From an uncultured Thiotrichales bacterium (GTDB taxonomy: Bacteria > Pseudomonadota > Gammaproteobacteria > CAZUMV01): a stretch of 45,329 nucleotides of DNA. The translations under genes and the position numbers were made by a program. Positions 8,555 through 17,736 of the stretch are shown piece after piece (within the stretch, counting starts at the first letter, position 1; each line of letters opens with the position of its first letter). Location: positions 1-45,329 of the forward strand of contig CALISW010000078.1 in assembly GCA_938041655.1 (NCBI GenBank), read 5' to 3'. Under the pieces are notes generated by a model. The model did no database searches and had not been told where the DNA came from. It saw only the letters and a program-made list of their open reading frames with translations.

Positions 8555-9223
8555 ATGGGACAACATATTCAACTAACCACACAAGATGGTTTCTCACTCT
8601 CTGCTTATCAAGCCCTGCCTGAGAAGGATGCGCTGGGTGGCATTGTCATCTTGCAGGAAATCTTTGGTGTTAACGCACATATCCGGGAAGTCGTAGATGG
8701 CTATGCCGAACTCGGCTATGCCGCAATAGCACCCGCAATATTTGATCGTTTGGAGACCGGAGTAGAACTTGAATATAACGAAGACGGCATCGAGCGCGGT
8801 CTGAAACTGGCCCGCCAACAGCTCTCGGTTGAGCTCGCTATGCTCGATATTGAAGCAGCAGCCCATCAAATGAAAAGCCACGGTAGCGTGGCCACTATCG
8901 GGTATTGCTTTGGTGGCTTCCTTGCCTATCTGGCCGCTTGTCAGGACAACTCGGTTGATTGCTCAATCGCCTATTACGGCGGCGGCATTACCAATGTATT
9001 AGACCAGCACCCAGGCAAACCCATGCTGTTTCATTTTGCCGAACAAGATCATTCCATTCCTTTAAGTGATGTTGACAAAGTAAAAGTAGCCTTACCCAAT
9101 GCACCTTTGTACATCTACCCTGCTGATCATGGCTTTAATTGTAACCACCGAGGTGCCTGGCATGAAGAATCTGCATTACTCGCCAGAGATCGAACCCTGG
9201 AATTTTTAAACCTGCACTTTTAA
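8555..9223 (+). CDS. dienelactone hydrolase family protein
   Basis: This is a 222-residue alpha/beta hydrolase of the dienelactone hydrolase family, probably cytoplasmic as there is no signal peptide. The Cys-Asp-His triad is visible: C118 in G-Y-C-F-G-G, D165 in A-E-Q-D-H and H192 in P-A-D-H-G-F. The early Q-E-I-F-G (E35) is the acidic residue that positions the nucleophile in this family. Classical members open dienelactones in chlorocatechol breakdown, but most genomic homologues have no proven substrate, and no chlorocatechol genes are here. It is divergent from the CoA-transferase genes and followed after 29 bp by the metal receptor gene. Confidence 0.9.
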   Translation: MGQHIQLTTQDGFSLSAYQALPEKDALGGIVILQEIFGVNAHIREVVDGYAELGYAAIAPAIFDRLETGVELEYNEDGIERGLKLARQQLSVELAMLDIEAAAHQMKSHGSVATIGYCFGGFLAYLAACQDNSVDCSIAYYGGGITNVLDQHPGKPMLFHFAEQDHSIPLSDVDKVKVALPNAPLYIYPADHGFNCNHRGAWHEESALLARDRTLEFLNLHF

Positions 9224-9252
9224 TCGAGCTTAAGTAACCAACCCGATTATTC

Positions 9253-9984
9253 ATGCGCGTTATCTGTCTGGTTCCATCCATCACCGAAACCTTGATCGAG
9301 TGTGGAGTGGAGGTTGTTGGTAGAACCCGGTTTTGCGTTCACCCTGTAGAGCAGGTCAAAACCATCGAGAAAGTCGGTGGCACTAAAGATATAAACTGGG
9401 AGCGGTGCAAAGCACTGAAACCTGATCTGGTTATTTTTGACCGCGAAGAAAATCTCAAAGAAATGGCGGACAGCTGCCCCTTCCCATGGGTTGCAGCACA
9501 CATCACCAGCGTCAACAATATCAGTGCAGAGCTTATCAAGCTCTCTGAAACCCTGGTCAACACGGCTTTACACGACGTAGCAATGCGTTGGCGAGCCGTT
9601 GCGCAAACCCAACAGCAAGATACTCCCATCAACAAAATACCTGGCATGCTTGAATGGTGGCGTAAACCCAAGACACAAAGCTCGCTGGTGTATCTAATCT
9701 GGCGAGACCCATGGATGGCGATTGGAGAGGATACCTTTATACAATCGATGCTCGATCAGGTCGGTCTGCAGCAGGCAAGAATGGAGGTTGGTTCCAAGTA
9801 CCCACAAGTTAATCTGGAAGATTACGATCCCGCAAAAACCACGCTGTTATTTTCCAGTGAACCCTTCCCTTTTGCACGGCAAAAAGAGGAACTCATAGAT
9901 TTGGGTTACAGCTGTGGCCTGATCGATGGCGAGCTGTATTCCTGGTACGGCGTCCGTAGCCTGAAATTTCTGGAAAGCCTGTAA
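9253..9984 (+). CDS. helical-backbone metal receptor (BtuF-like cobalamin-binding) protein
   Basis: The 243-residue protein has the fold signature of the BtuF/FecB class: it opens with R-V-I-C-L-V-P-S-I-T-E-T-L, then G-V-E-V-V-G-R-T-R-F-C, L-K-P-D-L-V-I and a C-terminal half with I-G-E-D-T-F. BtuF captures vitamin B12 in the periplasm for BtuCD, but this protein has no signal peptide and starts directly at the first strand, so it appears cytoplasmic or is exported otherwise. No btuC/btuD gene is nearby. A B12-dependent mutase lies two genes downstream, which makes a cobalamin link attractive. Family confident, ligand inferred. Confidence 0.82.
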   Translation: MRVICLVPSITETLIECGVEVVGRTRFCVHPVEQVKTIEKVGGTKDINWERCKALKPDLVIFDREENLKEMADSCPFPWVAAHITSVNNISAELIKLSETLVNTALHDVAMRWRAVAQTQQQDTPINKIPGMLEWWRKPKTQSSLVYLIWRDPWMAIGEDTFIQSMLDQVGLQQARMEVGSKYPQVNLEDYDPAKTTLLFSSEPFPFARQKEELIDLGYSCGLIDGELYSWYGVRSLKFLESL

Positions 9985-10026
9985 ACACCCATCCTGACTG
10001 GCAATATAAATAATCCAGATTCATTC

Positions 10027-10047
10027 ACTTGCTTTGAACAAGCAAGT
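10027..10047. promoter_or_regulatory. palindrome upstream of the TetR gene, candidate operator
   Basis: ACTTGCTT and AAGCAAGT are perfect 8-bp inverted arms around a TGAAC spacer, 40 bp before the TetR start codon. Size and place fit a TetR-family autoregulatory operator. No U-tract follows, so it is less likely to be a terminator for the gene before it. A second, AT-rich inverted repeat (TAAATA, GTCA, TATTTA) sits at 10063-10078. Confidence 0.45.
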
Positions 10048-10087
10048 TAGTTATTGTTGTCGTAAATAGTCATATTTATAAGCATTA

Positions 10088-10723
10088 ATGGCCCAAACAC
10101 AACGAATTTCGCATGCAGAGCGCACTGAAATTTCAGATGCGAAAATGCTGACTACCGCGATTGAACAGATTGCGGTGCACGGCACCTCTTTGCTTACACT
10201 TAAGGATATTGGTGAACAATCAGGTTATTCGCGGGGCCTCGCTGGTTATCGTTTTGGCAATAAGGCCGGCTTACTGGAGTATGTCTTCAGAGCGGTTGCT
10301 GCTGAATGGCTGGAAGCGCTGAAATCCGCCACAAAAAATAAAACCGGTGAAGCCGCAATAAGCGCTGCTATTGATGCGCACTATGAATATTGCATTGAAA
10401 CGCCCTACCACTTCACCGCATTCTATACCTTATGGTTTGAATCAATCGGTGCTGAATCACCGCTGCAAAAAGTGGTAACCAACATTCATCAACGCCGGGC
10501 AAAAGATGTCGCCGAATGGATTAATGCCGGCATCAATAACGGCGATATAAGCGACAACATAAATGCAGAAGAAGTTGCCAACTTCTTCTGTGCCATGATC
10601 GTCGGCATAGTTTATCAGTGGCTACTGTCACCAGCAGAAATAGAACCTATCAAATCTTTATATCAGGACTTGAAACGCACCATGCGCAGCAAGCTTGAAA
10701 TCACGAAACACAACGAGAAATAA
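10088..10723 (+). CDS. TetR/AcrR-family transcriptional regulator
   Basis: The 211-residue protein has an N-terminal helix-turn-helix at about residues 15-65 ([13 protein letters not shown], then [11 protein letters not shown]), the standard TetR DNA-binding domain in which the Tyr-x-Phe...Lys pattern ends the recognition region. The C-terminal part is helical and would bind a small ligand. It ends 2 bp before icmF, so the two form an operon. By context the ligand may be an acyl-CoA or branched-chain intermediate and the target this operon; both are inference. A palindrome lies immediately upstream. Confidence 0.92.
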   Translation: MAQTQRISHAERTEISDAKMLTTAIEQIAVHGTSLLTLKDIGEQSGYSRGLAGYRFGNKAGLLEYVFRAVAAEWLEALKSATKNKTGEAAISAAIDAHYEYCIETPYHFTAFYTLWFESIGAESPLQKVVTNIHQRRAKDVAEWINAGINNGDISDNINAEEVANFFCAMIVGIVYQWLLSPAEIEPIKSLYQDLKRTMRSKLEITKHNEK

Positions 10724-10725
10724 CC

Positions 10726-13700
10726 ATGTCAGAACAAGTATCCAAACGACAAGATCACAACCAGACTTTTCCATTACGTTTTGTTACCGCCTCAAGTTTG
10801 TTTGATGGTCACGACGCCTCTATTAATATCATGCGCCGCATCCTGCAATCTTCGGGCGCAGAAGTTATCCATTTGGCACACAATCGCTCTGTTGCCGAAG
10901 TAGTGAAAGCGGCGCTACAAGAAGACGTGCAAGGCATTGCGATTAGTTCTTATCAAGGCGGGCATGTTGAGTATTTCAAATACATGGTAGACCGTTTGCG
11001 CGAAGCCAATGCTGATCACATTAAAGTGTTCGGTGGCGGCGGCGGTGTCATCGTGCCCTCCGAGATCGAGGACCTTGAGTCACATGGTGTGGAACGCATC
11101 TACTCCCCTCACGCCGGACAATCGCTCGGCCTGCAAGGCATGATTGATGACATGCTCGACAGATGTCGCTCCAGCAAGGCCAACACCTCCAAGAAAGTTG
11201 AGCAGATAGCAGACAGTAACAAAATCCGTTTGGCCCGACAGATAACGGCCATTGAGAGAGATGAACTTTCAAAATCAGATTTGAAAAAAATACGGGAGGA
11301 AGCCGTCAAGCTCGCAGACAAAGTTCCAGTGCTGGGTATTACAGGTACCGGTGGTGCCGGCAAATCCTCACTGACTGACGAACTGATTCGTCGCTTTCGA
11401 CTCGATAGTAACGATCAAATAAAAATCGCCATTCTTGCTATAGACCCGACCCGTCGTAAAACCGGTGGCGCTCTGCTGGGCGATCGTATTCGTATGAACG
11501 CGATCTATAATGACAATATCTATATGCGCTCCATCGGTACACGCGGTGCTGTAGGTGAAGTGCCTGATTATCTAACAGACATAATTGCAGCTACCAGAGT
11601 CGCTGATGTTGATCTGGTGGTTGTTGAAACGCCTGGCATTGGTCAGGGTGACGCCGGCATTGTGCCATTCGTAGATATTCCTATGTATGTCATGACGCCA
11701 GAATTTGGCGCCCAGACCCAGCTGGAAAAAATTGACATGCTCGATTACGCCAAACTGGTGGTGATCAATAAGTTTGACCGCGCCGGAGCCGATGATGCTT
11801 ATCGCGATGTCTGTAAACAAATGCAGCGCAACACCGAATCGTGGACTGAGCCTACGGAATCCATGCCGGTGTTCGGCACTATCGCCTCACGTTTCAATGA
11901 CGATGGTGTAACCGCGGCCTATCAGAATCTGTTACAGACTTTACGTGAGCACGGTCTACGTGAGTTTGATAGCCAACTCGCAACGACTTCAATACGAAAA
12001 TCTTCAGATAAAACCATTATCGTACCGGCACAACGTCGTCGCTATTTAGCCGAGATTGCAGATACGGTGCACGCCTATCACGAACAGGTCAGCAAGCAGA
12101 CAAGCCTGGCAAGAGAGATACAACAACTGAGCGTATCTCAAAAATTACTCACGCAAGGTGGATACGAAAGTGACGGCATACCGACCCTGCTTGAACAACG
12201 CGAAGAACAGCAACAGACACGCAGCAAGAAATTGCTCGAGCACTGGCCCGAGGTTAAAAAATCTTATAGCGGTGACGAACGTTCAGACGAATTACCGAAT
12301 GGCAAAAGTCTTGTTACACAGCTGACCAACAAAAGTCTCTCAGGCAGTATCTTCCCACGCGTAGCGCTACCCGAATTTGAAGATCATGGCGAGTTGCTGA
12401 AATTCCTGCTCAAAGAAAACCTGCCAGGCCACTTCCCTTTCACCGCCGGTGTATTCCCCTTCAAACGTGAAGGTGAAGATCCTGCTCGCATGTTTGCGGG
12501 CGAAGGCGACCCTTTCCGCACCAACCGTCGTTTTAAGGCACTCTCCGAGCACAGTGAAGCCAAGCGCCTTTCAACCGCCTTTGATTCAGTTACCTTGTAT
12601 GGTGCTGACCCAGACTTACGCCCGGACATTTATGGCAAGGTCGGTAACTCTGGCGTGTCGATAGCCACACTGGACGACATGAAAGCACTCTATGATGGCT
12701 TTGATCTGTGCTCTCCCAGCACCTCTGTCTCGATGACAATCAACGGCCCGGCACCAGCGATACTGGCCATGTTTTTCAACACCGCCATAGATCAGCAAGT
12801 GGATAAGTTCCGCGAAGAAAACAAGCGCGAACCGAATGAAACTGAATATGCTGAACTCAAGAAAAACACTTTGAAAGCAGTGCGCGGCACGGTACAGGCT
12901 GACATTCTCAAAGAAGACCAGGGCCAAAATACCTGCATCTTCTCGACCGAATTCAGCTTGCGCATGATGGGCGATATCCAGCAGTACTTTATTGAGCATG
13001 AAATACGTAATTTCTACTCGGTATCTATCTCCGGTTATCACATAGCAGAAGCCGGAGCGAACCCGATTTCACAGCTTGCCTTTACGCTTGCGAATGGCTT
13101 TACCTTTGTAGAGACCTACCTGGCGCGTGGTATGAGCATTGATGATTTTGCCGGCAACCTTTCATTCTTCTTCTCTAACGGAATGGATCCGGAGTACACC
13201 GTACTTGGCCGAGTGGCACGACGCATCTGGGCGATCACTATGCGTGATAAATATGGCGCCAACGAACGCAGTCAAAAACTGAAGTACCACATTCAGACCT
13301 CTGGTCGATCTCTGCATGCACAGGAAATGAACTTCAATGATATCCGCACTACCCTGCAAGCCTTGATTGCCATTTACGATAACTGTAACAGCTTACACAC
13401 CAATGCCTATGATGAAGCCATCACCACCCCTACCGAGGAATCTGTACGGCGTGCTATGGCGATCCAGTTGATCATCAATAAAGAATGGGGGCTGGCGAAA
13501 AATGAAAACCCGAATCAAGGTGCCTTTATTATTGATCAACTCACGGATCTGGTTGAAGAGGCAGTTATGACCGAGTTTGAACGCCTCTCGGATCGAGGTG
13601 GTGTGTTGGGCGCAATGGAAACAGGTTACCAGCGTAGCGTTATTCAAGAAGAGTCCATGTTCTATGAGCACAAGAAGCACGACGGCAGCTTGCCTATCGT

Positions 13701-13980
13701 CGGCGTAAATACCTTCCTTGGTGAAGAAGAGGAACAACACGTAGAAATTGAATTGGCCCGCTCAACCGAAGATGAAAAGCAAAGTCAGTTAAAACGCCTG
13801 GAAGAGTTTCATACCGAACATGCCGACACTTCTGCTGAAACTATTGCTAGCATCAAACAAGCCATCATCAATGGTGAAAATGGATTCGAAGCTCTAATGG
13901 AAGCGGTTCGGGTCTGTTCTCTGGGACAATTGACCGATGCATTCTTCGAGGTTGGCGGGCAATATCGCAGGAGCATGTAA
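10726..13980 (+). CDS. icmF: fused isobutyryl-CoA mutase with G-protein chaperone (IcmF)
   Basis: This 1084-residue fusion interconverts isobutyryl-CoA and n-butyryl-CoA using adenosylcobalamin. Domains in order: B12-binding domain with D-G-H-D at 27-30 (H29 the lower cobalt ligand); MeaI-type GTPase with P-loop G-T-G-G-A-G-K-S at 207-214, E-T-P-G-I-G-Q-G-D at 301-309 and N-K-F-D at 348-351; then the mutase barrel from about 530. Aligned by eye with methylmalonyl-CoA mutase, the substrate Tyr is replaced by F577 and the carboxylate-binding Arg by Q734, the Phe/Gln pair of isobutyryl-CoA mutases. TetR lies upstream by 2 bp; DUF1289 starts within its TAATG stop. Confidence 0.95.
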   Translation: MSEQVSKRQDHNQTFPLRFVTASSLFDGHDASINIMRRILQSSGAEVIHLAHNRSVAEVVKAALQEDVQGIAISSYQGGHVEYFKYMVDRLREANADHIKVFGGGGGVIVPSEIEDLESHGVERIYSPHAGQSLGLQGMIDDMLDRCRSSKANTSKKVEQIADSNKIRLARQITAIERDELSKSDLKKIREEAVKLADKVPVLGITGTGGAGKSSLTDELIRRFRLDSNDQIKIAILAIDPTRRKTGGALLGDRIRMNAIYNDNIYMRSIGTRGAVGEVPDYLTDIIAATRVADVDLVVVETPGIGQGDAGIVPFVDIPMYVMTPEFGAQTQLEKIDMLDYAKLVVINKFDRAGADDAYRDVCKQMQRNTESWTEPTESMPVFGTIASRFNDDGVTAAYQNLLQTLREHGLREFDSQLATTSIRKSSDKTIIVPAQRRRYLAEIADTVHAYHEQVSKQTSLAREIQQLSVSQKLLTQGGYESDGIPTLLEQREEQQQTRSKKLLEHWPEVKKSYSGDERSDELPNGKSLVTQLTNKSLSGSIFPRVALPEFEDHGELLKFLLKENLPGHFPFTAGVFPFKREGEDPARMFAGEGDPFRTNRRFKALSEHSEAKRLSTAFDSVTLYGADPDLRPDIYGKVGNSGVSIATLDDMKALYDGFDLCSPSTSVSMTINGPAPAILAMFFNTAIDQQVDKFREENKREPNETEYAELKKNTLKAVRGTVQADILKEDQGQNTCIFSTEFSLRMMGDIQQYFIEHEIRNFYSVSISGYHIAEAGANPISQLAFTLANGFTFVETYLARGMSIDDFAGNLSFFFSNGMDPEYTVLGRVARRIWAITMRDKYGANERSQKLKYHIQTSGRSLHAQEMNFNDIRTTLQALIAIYDNCNSLHTNAYDEAITTPTEESVRRAMAIQLIINKEWGLAKNENPNQGAFIIDQLTDLVEEAVMTEFERLSDRGGVLGAMETGYQRSVIQEESMFYEHKKHDGSLPIVGVNTFLGEEEEQHVEIELARSTEDEKQSQLKRLEEFHTEHADTSAETIASIKQAIINGENGFEALMEAVRVCSLGQLTDAFFEVGGQYRRSM

Positions 13981-14180
13981 TGAGCACACCGGAAATACCA
14001 GAGTCTCCCTGTATTGATATCTGTGAATTAAACAATGACGATATTTGCACCGGATGTTTTCGCAACCTCGATGAAATCGCCATGTGGTCAGGCTACAGTG
14101 ATAAAGACAAGCAACGTATTTTGGAAAACACGCAACAACGAAAGCTGTTTTTACAAAATAGAAAGGTTAACGGTGCTTAG
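13980..14180 (+). CDS. DUF1289 small cysteine-containing protein
   Basis: The 66-residue protein matches DUF1289: S-P-C-I-D-I-C, then D-I-C-T-G-C-F-R and a W-S-G-Y segment. The four Cys residues suggest a metal or iron-sulfur site; no function is established. Its ATG overlaps the icmF stop by one base (TAATG), indicating translational coupling, and its 3' end overlaps the convergent ylqF gene by 14 bp. A role in servicing the B12 enzyme is only suggested by position, since DUF1289 genes occur in many contexts. Confidence 0.85.
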   Translation: MSTPEIPESPCIDICELNNDDICTGCFRNLDEIAMWSGYSDKDKQRILENTQQRKLFLQNRKVNGA

Positions 14181-15099
14181 AGTTTTTTTTCTTGAAGCGC
14201 TCTTTACGCTCTCTATCTTTACGCGCTTTCTCTTCGCGGTGTTGCTTAACCAACACCTCTTCGCGTTCGGCCATGGCTGGCGTTTCAAGCGTTAAGCCAC
14301 CCAACTTACCCGAGCGAATTTCCTGCAACAGTAATTTGGAGACCCGGTCATAATCCACCCGCCCTCCACTGGTGACGCAACCTCGTTGTTTAGCCAGAAC
14401 TGAAATAAAGGCATCTTCCGTATCTGGTAGCTCAATCAACTCATAACGCTCCTTCAATCGCTGCGGGTAATGATGCATTAATAATTCAGCCGCGTAATAA
14501 GCAATCTCGGTGTGATCAATGGCGGTATCGCGTATTGCCCCGGTCACCGCCAAGCGATAGCCACTATCCGGATTTTCCACTTTCGGCCAAAGCATACCCG
14601 GCGTATCAAACAAGATTAAATCCTCGCTTAAGCGAATGCGTTGTTGTTGTTTGGTGATCGCAGGCTCGTTGCCAGTTTTCGCAATCTTGCGCTGGGCCAG
14701 AGTATTGATAATGGTCGATTTACCAACATTCGGAATACCAATAATCAAGGCTTCAATATCTTTATCACCACCCACTTTGTGCGGCACCATTTTGGCTGCC
14801 AAATCAATCAAGCCACGCACTTTAGCGGCTTCATGCATACTGGTCGCAAGTGTCTTTACACCCGCCGCTTGTTCCAGCCAGGCTTGCCATTCTTCTGTAC
14901 GTTGATTATCTGCCAGATCTTTTTTGTTGAGTAAACGAATACAGAGAGTGTCGCCTCGCAGCTCAGCTAGCAAAGGATTTTCGCTGCTATACGGTATCCG
15001 GGCATCCAGTACTTCAATAACCAGATCCATAGTCGGCATCACGGCAGCTAATTGCTGCCTGGCTTTATGCATATGACCGGGGTACCACTGCACACTCAT
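14167..15099 (-). CDS. ylqF: ribosome biogenesis GTPase YlqF (RbgA family)
   Basis: The 310-residue protein is a circularly permuted GTPase of the YlqF/RbgA family, which acts in late assembly of the large ribosomal subunit. Permutation is visible: the G4 motif N-K-K-D at residues 58-61 precedes G1 G-I-P-N-V-G-K-S-T at 121-129 and G3 D-T-P-G at 165-168. The N-terminal W-Y-P-G-H-M is diagnostic. The C-terminal tail is strongly basic (K-A-R-K-D-R-E-R-K-E-R-F-K-K-K), as expected for an RNA-binding protein. In B. subtilis RbgA is essential; in gammaproteobacteria the role is less clear. Confidence 0.93.
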   Translation of the reverse strand: MSVQWYPGHMHKARQQLAAVMPTMDLVIEVLDARIPYSSENPLLAELRGDTLCIRLLNKKDLADNQRTEEWQAWLEQAAGVKTLATSMHEAAKVRGLIDLAAKMVPHKVGGDKDIEALIIGIPNVGKSTIINTLAQRKIAKTGNEPAITKQQQRIRLSEDLILFDTPGMLWPKVENPDSGYRLAVTGAIRDTAIDHTEIAYYAAELLMHHYPQRLKERYELIELPDTEDAFISVLAKQRGCVTSGGRVDYDRVSKLLLQEIRSGKLGGLTLETPAMAEREEVLVKQHREEKARKDRERKERFKKKNSKHR

Positions 15100-15167
15100 T
15101 TCAAACTACTCACTGTTTTGATGCTGGGGAATGTATCAGAAATAACGAACAGAGTGTAAATCAATAA

Positions 15168-16457
15168 CTACAGAGTTGGAGTATCTACACGCTGCCGGTA
15201 ATCCAGCCCCACTTTAAACGCCATGTAGACCCAGCCTGCTGCAATGATTGCCGCAATCAAAGATATCATCTGTGCAGAAAGTCCTAGAAATTTAAATCCG
15301 GCCATCACCCAGGTTGAGAGTAAATCTCCACCTCGATGTACCGTGGTATCGATGAAATTTTTGGCCTTATATTTCTCCTCTCTTTTGAGAGGCACATAGA
15401 GCATTTCACGCGCAGGTTTATTAACACCGTATTCGAAGGAACGCCGCAACACCTCAAGACCACCAAACAAAAATAGCACAGGCGAAAATACCAATAAAAC
15501 AAAACCGAGCAGAAAAACACCGGGCAAGATTGCCAGCGTACGCGACATGCGTAACCACTTTAATAACCGAGAGGTTAAAAACAGCTGAAAAATCAAGGCA
15601 ATTACATTCACTGTGGTATCGATGACTGAAAACAAACGTGTTCTTTCCATTGAGTCAGGAAAGAGGTCCGCAATCTGCTCAGCCACCATTAATGACAACA
15701 AAGTAGCGCATAGAGAATACCCTAGCATCAACGTGCAAATACCTAACAGGTATTTAGACCCCACAACCAGTTTGATCCCGTCCAGTACTCCCCCTTTTAA
15801 CTTCGGCTGGTGTTTTAGATGTTGCGCAGTCTCAATTTGATCAATCGGGTTTTGTAAGCGCCAGACTCTTAGCTTGTGAATGCAGAACAAGGTTAATACT
15901 AATAAGACAGCCGCAATCAAAAATAAATTACTCACACCCAAACTCTCAACCAGAAGCGCAGTAATTACCGGCCCTATTATGGCACCGGTCGTGCCGCCGG
16001 CTGCGATGGCCGCAAACAAACGCCTGGATTGCTCGCGCACAAAAATATCTGACATGAAACTCCAAAAGACAGACACCACGAAAAGGTTAAATACTCCGAC
16101 CCAGACATAGAAGCTTCGAGCGATAAGCGGCGTCACTTCACCCGCGCGAAACACGAGGTAAAATACGACGAGGTTAAAACTAAAAAAAAGATAAACCGTA
16201 TTCAGAAAAACTCTACGGGTGAGATTGCGTGTCATCCAACCGAAGACCGGTACAATCAAAAGCATGCTCAGAAACACGCCTAACGCCAGCCAATGAACCT
16301 TATCAATACCACTGATAATGATCATTTCTGTCCGGATGGGTCGAATTATGTAATAGCTACATAACAACAGAAAGAAATAGAAAAAAGACCAGCAAAGGGC
16401 ACTGACTTCATGTGGCCGGACATCAACCAGACGCAATACATTACGCTGAAAATTCAT
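15168..16457 (-). CDS. NTP/NDP exchange transporter-like (Npt/MFS-type) membrane protein
   Basis: The 429-residue protein has about eleven to twelve hydrophobic segments and matches a bacterial family annotated as NTP/NDP exchangers or MFS transporters. Features are the first-loop Y-Y-I-I-R-P-I-R-T-E-M, V-F-N-L-F-V-V-S-V-F-W-S-F-M-S-D after the fourth segment, and A-A-G-G-T-T-G-A-I-I-G-P in the next. Nucleotide exchange is proven for plastid and intracellular-parasite members only; the substrate of free-living homologues is uncertain. The protein is shorter than the roughly 500 residues of Rickettsia or Chlamydia members. No linked gene hints at substrate. Confidence 0.78.
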   Translation of the reverse strand: MNFQRNVLRLVDVRPHEVSALCWSFFYFFLLLCSYYIIRPIRTEMIIISGIDKVHWLALGVFLSMLLIVPVFGWMTRNLTRRVFLNTVYLFFSFNLVVFYLVFRAGEVTPLIARSFYVWVGVFNLFVVSVFWSFMSDIFVREQSRRLFAAIAAGGTTGAIIGPVITALLVESLGVSNLFLIAAVLLVLTLFCIHKLRVWRLQNPIDQIETAQHLKHQPKLKGGVLDGIKLVVGSKYLLGICTLMLGYSLCATLLSLMVAEQIADLFPDSMERTRLFSVIDTTVNVIALIFQLFLTSRLLKWLRMSRTLAILPGVFLLGFVLLVFSPVLFLFGGLEVLRRSFEYGVNKPAREMLYVPLKREEKYKAKNFIDTTVHRGGDLLSTWVMAGFKFLGLSAQMISLIAAIIAAGWVYMAFKVGLDYRQRVDTPTL

Positions 16458-16494
16458 GGTGCTTAGAATATCAGCGAGTAAGCAGTTTTACCGC

Positions 16495-16680
16495 TTAATC
16501 CTTATCTTCGTCGTCATCGCCTTTAACTACATCGGCTACAGCACCACCTACTTTAAACGGTACTTTTGCTGTCTCAACCGCAACATCCGTGGCAGCACCA
16601 ATCATGGTTCCAACACAACCTGAAGCTAAAAAAGAAAATACAACGATAACAAGCAAAGCGATTCGGTTTAATTTTGGCAT
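16495..16680 (-). CDS. small lipoprotein, NF038104-like
   Basis: This 61-residue protein has a lipoprotein signal ending at S-G-C, then G-T-M-I-G-A-A-T-D-V-A-V-E, V-P-F-K-V-G-G-A-V-A-D-V-V and an acidic D-D-D-E-D-K-D tail. I recall small proteobacterial lipoproteins (NF038104-like) with the same G-C-V-G-T start and acidic end; they have no known role. The ATG at 16680 is preferred over one five codons upstream as it gives a normal 20-residue signal; neither has a strong ribosome site. It is divergent from the DUF6279 gene. Confidence 0.7.
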   Translation of the reverse strand: MPKLNRIALLVIVVFSFLASGCVGTMIGAATDVAVETAKVPFKVGGAVADVVKGDDDEDKD

Positions 16681-16809
16681 TGAAGTTACATCCATGTGTT
16701 AATAACTGAGGCTACTTTAATGACTTTGCAGCCCGAATAAAGTGAGATCTGGTTAAAACCTGCTCAAAGTGCCAAAATATTAGACCAACATCTAACAATC
16801 GAAGTCTGA

Positions 16810-17736
16810 ATGCCGATTTTACGCCCTTTACTGACATTAGTATTGTTACTCACAATCTGTCTCAGCGCCTGCTCAGGTAACAATTTGGTCATCTCGACCG
16901 CATACAACCGTGCTGATAACTCATCCGCTAAACGCTTTTACAAATACGCTAAATTCGATAGTAATGAAAAGAAACAAATCAAAGCGACTATTGATCAATT
17001 TCATCTATGGCATCGTAAACAACAACTACCAATCTATATCGATATGCTCAGAGAAGTAGAATACTCACTCGAAACCAATGACCCCCTTAATCAGGAAAAA
17101 ATCAACAACTGGATAAGCACCGTCTATTCTTTTAGAGATAATATTGAGCAATGCAATCCGATGCTCCAGTCTGCTGAATTTCTCGCGCAACTGACTGACG
17201 CCCAAGTGCTGGAAATCCAGGATCGATTTATTAAGTTACGACAAAAAAACGAAAAGAAACGAAACAAATACACAACCGAAGAACGTGAAAAACGACGCTT
17301 ACAATCAATGCTCAAGAGTCTCAAGTTCCTTGGGCTTAAAATGAATGATTCTCAAATTGAAATTCTTACCAACACCCTGGCTGAGACTGAATCTACCAAT
17401 AAATTATGGTTAGAACAGTGGCGGCTTTGGCAAGCAGAGTTCATAGATTTGCTTGCCGACAGACAGCAATCTGATTTCAAACCCAGGCTGCAACAACTGA
17501 TCGCCAAACTATCCCGTATTCCTGAAACTCACTATCCGGAAATATTGGCAGCCAATCAGGAACGCTGGAGCAATACCGCCCTGACGATTGGGAAAACACT
17601 CGACACAAAACAACAAGCAGATTTTTTGCAGGTTATTAAAAAAGTAAATTCGAGTTTAAACAAGCTGGCTAAGGACAGTCCAGCAGTGGATACCAGCATG
17701 GCTTTTCCAACAGAAACTCACTGCAGCCCTATCTAA
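16810..17736 (+). CDS. DUF6279-type lipoprotein
   Basis: The 308-residue protein opens with a lipoprotein signal (lipobox L-S-A-C). Features recalled from the DUF6279 family follow: a Y-N-R-A-D segment just after the Cys and F-H-L-W-H-R-K-Q-Q-L-P-I-Y about 50 residues later. The rest is helical and charged, consistent with an extracytoplasmic helical bundle. The function of the family is unknown. Its stop overlaps by 4 bp the stop of the convergent coiled-coil gene, so the two are unlikely to share a transcript. Monocistronic by position. Confidence 0.82.
   Translation: MPILRPLLTLVLLLTICLSACSGNNLVISTAYNRADNSSAKRFYKYAKFDSNEKKQIKATIDQFHLWHRKQQLPIYIDMLREVEYSLETNDPLNQEKINNWISTVYSFRDNIEQCNPMLQSAEFLAQLTDAQVLEIQDRFIKLRQKNEKKRNKYTTEEREKRRLQSMLKSLKFLGLKMNDSQIEILTNTLAETESTNKLWLEQWRLWQAEFIDLLADRQQSDFKPRLQQLIAKLSRIPETHYPEILAANQERWSNTALTIGKTLDTKQQADFLQVIKKVNSSLNKLAKDSPAVDTSMAFPTETHCSPI

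Noticed and set aside
9985-10087. Cobalamin riboswitch upstream of the TetR-icmF operon
   Set aside because: The gap is about 100 bp, too short for the full element, and no B12-box-like sequence is visible.
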